From contig JAEWOZ010000125.1 of the NCBI GenBank assembly GCA_023399505.1, positions 1 to 15,930 on the forward strand: a stretch of 15,930 nt of DNA. The letters are read 5' to 3'. Every line of letters begins with the position of its first letter. Position 1 is the first letter of the stretch. Both the position numbers and the translations under genes were made by a program. Origin of the DNA: Fusobacteriota bacterium. Lineage in GTDB: Bacteria > Fusobacteriota > Fusobacteriia > Bac17 > JAEWOZ01. Shown piece after piece: positions 13,491-15,930 of the stretch. Below the pieces are notes generated by a model, which had not been told where the DNA came from, ran no database searches, and saw only the letters and a list, made by a program, of their open reading frames with translations.

Positions 13491-14918
13491 TCTCTTTACT
13501 ATATTTAATTCTTCTAGTTTAAATAACTTCGTAACATTAAAAAAAGATTCCATAAGCAAATTCTTATTTTTCATTAAAAAATTATCAGAAGAAAATATTT
13601 TATTTATATTTAAATGCTCTATTATTTCAATTTTCAAATCTTGAGTAAAGGATGAAAAGTTTTCTAAAATATGTAATGTTCTTGGTATATTTAAAGAATT
13701 ATTTTCATAAAATAAAAGCTGTGAGGTACGTTGATTTTTAATTAACACATTCAATATCGCTTCTAGTAAGACAAAATTTTCAATTTGACCATTTTCCCCT
13801 TTTAACAGTATATTTAAATCTATTGTTTTATAATGTCCTTCTTTAAGTAATAGGTTAAGTATTTTAAGCTTTCTAGAAAATAGTTTAGGACTTTTATCTT
13901 TAACTTTTCGAATTAAAGGAGATGATTGTGCTGCTTTATTCAATTGTTTCATAATTATAGTTAAAGCAGTATTTCCTGAATTATTTTTTATAGTTATGTC
14001 AGCACCTGCCTCTAGAAGCAAACTTGTCATATCATAGCCGTCAAAAAAACCTATGTTATCTATATTATCTATTAATCTTATTAAAGCAGTGTTTCCAAGT
14101 TTATCTATAAGATTAGGATCAGCGCCTTTACTTAACAATAATTTTGAACGGTGGCAAATTCCTTTAGATGCCGCAATCATCAAAGGAGAAATGCCTTTAT
14201 TATTCTGAATATTTGGATCAGAGTTATTTTCCAATAAAAACTTTAAATTATTAAAATCGAGTGAAAGTGAATCTAAATATAAAATATAAATTAATAATGT
14301 GTTTCCATTTTCGTCTTTTGAATTAACATTAAGGCCGTTTTCTATTAATAGTTTTACTATCTCAAAACATCCATATCCTCCCTTTATAGCATTCATGATA
14401 TATTTTTCAAGGTTGTTAAGATTCGCCCCTTTTTCTATTGCTAACTTTACTAGTGACTTATCGTAACTTTCTATAGCATACATCAATACTGTCTTTTCAA
14501 CATTATCAGCGCAATTAACATCAGCATGGCCTTCTGTTATTAATAGTTTTGCTAATTTAAAATGTTTGTTTTTTATAGCATCAAAAATTGATACTTCACT
14601 AATATCAGCTTCTTTTTTTAATAATATATTTACTAATGAATGACCATTATCATTAGCTACCGCGTGCATTAAAGCTGTTTTACCATCACTTCCTTTATAG
14701 TTAATATTAGCGCCTTTACTTAAAGCTTCTTTAACACCCTTTATTTCATTTTTTTTGGAAGCTTCTGTTAATAAAAGGCCAAGACGAATATCTTCTTGTT
14801 TCTCATATTTAATTTTCTCATCGGAACCGCTCTTTTTAACGAGGTACTCAACAACATTAGTATATTTATTACAATTAATAAATATTAAACATAGTAATTT
14901 GATTATAATTCTTTTCAA
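13488..14918 (-). CDS. Ankyrin-repeat lipoprotein truncated by frameshift
   Basis: This encodes 476 residues from a TTG start at 14918. The longer reading from an ATG at 14936 has no ribosome site and would put MDKGEE before the signal peptide, whereas GGAGAGG lies at ideal spacing before the TTG. From there LKRIIIKLLCLIFINC is a classic lipoprotein signal with Cys16. About nine ankyrin repeats follow (for example GKTALMHAVANDNGHSLV and GANLNNLEKYIMNAIKGG). From about residue 380 the protein has the shared C-terminal domain, with INKIFSSDNFLMKNKNLL and FNVTKLFKLEEL. It stops early at 13488, losing the last part of that domain. It starts 42 bases after the previous gene ends, so the two are probably one transcript. 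Confidence 0.75.
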   Translation of the reverse strand: MKRIIIKLLCLIFINCNKYTNVVEYLVKKSGSDEKIKYEKQEDIRLGLLLTEASKKNEIKGVKEALSKGANINYKGSDGKTALMHAVANDNGHSLVNILLKKEADISEVSIFDAIKNKHFKLAKLLITEGHADVNCADNVEKTVLMYAIESYDKSLVKLAIEKGANLNNLEKYIMNAIKGGYGCFEIVKLLIENGLNVNSKDENGNTLLIYILYLDSLSLDFNNLKFLLENNSDPNIQNNKGISPLMIAASKGICHRSKLLLSKGADPNLIDKLGNTALIRLIDNIDNIGFFDGYDMTSLLLEAGADITIKNNSGNTALTIIMKQLNKAAQSSPLIRKVKDKSPKLFSRKLKILNLLLKEGHYKTIDLNILLKGENGQIENFVLLEAILNVLIKNQRTSQLLFYENNSLNIPRTLHILENFSSFTQDLKIEIIEHLNINKIFSSDNFLMKNKNLLMESFFNVTKLFKLEELNIVKR

Positions 14919-14960
14919 TTCCTCTCCTTTATCCATATTTTGTATGTTATTTTAATTAAT

Positions 14961-15452
14961 TTAATTTTTTTTATGATTTTTTGTGTACAATAAATAAGAT
15001 AAAAAATCACTTATTTTTCTTTTTACAACTTTTTCAAGAAATTTCTCTTCAGATTCATCTATATAATCTACTTTTTTGTCATAATAATTTATTAAAGATG
15101 TTATTAAGATATGATTTATATCTTTCACCATTTCCAATTCTTCTAATTTATGCAATTTTATTACATTTAAATAAGATTCTATTAACAAGCTTTTATTTTT
15201 CATTAGAAATTGATTAGAGGAAAATAGTTTAGTAATGCCTATCTCTCCTATAACTCTGTCCTTTAATTCATCTTTGAAAGTTAGAGCTTTTCTTAGAACA
15301 AATATAGCTCTTTCTATATTTAGATTATTATCATTATAAAGTAAAAGTTTTGTAAGATGTTCGTCTTCTATTACTATCTCCGTAACATTTTCAAATAAAC
15401 TTTCAAATAAGTTTTCTAGTTCATATTCCTTAAGTACATTAGCACCTTTTTT
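14961..15452 (-). pseudogene. Frameshifted 3' part of an ankyrin gene, with shared C-terminal domain
   Basis: This is the continuation of the ankyrin gene at 15439-15930 in another frame. It begins at GANVLKEYELENLFESLFEN directly after the eight-A tract (15447-15454). The whole stretch is the shared C-terminal domain: HLTKLLLYNDNNLN, ITKLFSSNQFLMKNKSLL, YLNVIKLHKLEELEMVK and INYYDKKVDYIDESEEKF, ending HKKN. An in-frame ATG (15203) lies within the domain but has no convincing ribosome site. With seven A bases instead of eight the whole gene reads through without a break. Confidence 0.75.
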
Positions 15453-15930
15453 TTAATAATAATTTCATTATATTTTTATTACCTCTACATGCTACGGTAA
15501 GCAATGAAGTATATTTTTTATTATTTTTAGCATTTATATCCTCTATAGTACTGTTTAGTAGCAAACGTACTATATTTTCATTTTCTCTGGATACTGAAAT
15601 CATTAGTGCTGTCTCTCCATAAACGTTTTTTGCATTGATATTCGTACCTGCTTTTATAAGTAATTTTACTATTTTAAGTTGGTATGGTACATAAAACGCT
15701 TTATCCATACATAATTGCATTAATGAAGTATTTCCATAAGTATCTACAACGTTAGGGTTTGCTCCCTTACTTAACAATAATTTTACGACACCTAAATGCA
15801 TACCTGATGCTGCAGTCATTAAAGAATTTTTTCCATCGTCGTTCTTAAAGTCAATATTTTTAATACCTACATTTAATAGCAATTTTACTATTTCTTCGCA
15901 TCGTGGAGATAATATAGCTTGAAATACTAA
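15439..15930 (-). CDS. Ankyrin-repeat protein, 5' end outside the window, frameshifted at an A8 tract
   Basis: The frame is open to the window edge, so the start and any signal peptide lie beyond 15930. It encodes about four ankyrin repeats, including HLGVVKLLLSKGANPNVVDT, KIVKLLIKAGTNINAKN and GETALMISVSRENENIVRLL. A TTG at 15882 sits inside a repeat and is not a real start. The frame ends LLLKKRC because of an extra A in the tract at 15447-15454. Read with one A fewer it continues as LLLKKGANVLKEYE into the C-terminal part at 14961-15452. Its domain order matches the gene at 13148-14918, immediately downstream. Confidence 0.75.
   Translation of the reverse strand, partial: LVFQAILSPRCEEIVKLLLNVGIKNIDFKNDDGKNSLMTAASGMHLGVVKLLLSKGANPNVVDTYGNTSLMQLCMDKAFYVPYQLKIVKLLIKAGTNINAKNVYGETALMISVSRENENIVRLLLNSTIEDINAKNNKKYTSLLTVACRGNKNIMKLLLKKRC

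Noticed and set aside
13484..13496. Programmed ribosomal frameshifting at the stop codon at 13488
   Set aside because: There is no slippery heptamer at the shift point and no convincing downstream structure. A single-base loss explains the data more simply.
12745..15217. + strand open frames at 12745-12933, 14755-14955 and 14981-15217
   Set aside because: They are antisense to ankyrin genes or their upstream regions, low in complexity, and not supported by start signals.
1..15930. CRISPR arrays, rRNA, tRNA genes, riboswitches or a replication origin
   Set aside because: No regularly spaced identical repeats, no cloverleaf-forming segment, no conserved rRNA stretch and no cluster of DnaA boxes were seen on reading both strands.

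Overview
This window comes from a very A+T-rich bacterium, roughly three quarters A+T by eye. It uses the standard bacterial code, because Trp is TGG throughout the intact genes. Translation signals are clear Shine-Dalgarno sites (GGAGG or AGGAG). Several proteins begin with very short, hydrophobic lipoprotein signal peptides that have a relaxed lipobox (LILSC, IILNC, IFINC). Ankyrin-repeat proteins dominate, one protein carries an OTU-type cysteine protease domain, and many genes are broken. Together these point to a host-associated bacterium (intracellular or symbiotic) undergoing gene decay. The strong Shine-Dalgarno sites argue against Bacteroidota. I cannot name the genus.

Layout: on the + strand, 268-3936 encodes a 1222-residue lipoprotein-like protein with a degenerate ankyrin N-terminus, a long helical middle containing a HEPN/HepT-like stretch, and a C-terminal OTU-like protease domain. 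Everything else is on the - strand. Region 3937-5850 is a gene graveyard with a possible transposase tail, two remnants of PD-(D/E)XK nuclease genes and a half glyoxalase-like (VOC) gene joined to nuclease sequence. Then come an intact small basic protein of the DUF5872 type (5856-6311), a 682-residue ankyrin lipoprotein (6697-8745), a LolD-like ABC ATPase (9074-9748), a nuclease-domain ORF left by internal deletion of a larger AAA-ATPase gene (9853-10441), and a decayed second DUF5872 copy (10825-11193). Last are three ankyrin genes (11408-12908, 13148-14918, 14961 to the window edge), each interrupted by a small frameshift.

The main theme is a modular family of ankyrin lipoproteins. The OTU protein and the 682-residue protein share about 150 N-terminal residues and then diverge completely. 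Three of the ankyrin proteins share an undescribed-looking C-terminal helical domain. This is what is expected if a common export and ankyrin front end is shuffled onto different C-terminal modules. A LolD-like ATPase, the type of protein that energises lipoprotein release, lies among them without visible permease partners. The repeated nuclease and DUF5872 fragments sit at rearrangement junctions and record deletion, duplication and nonsense mutation.
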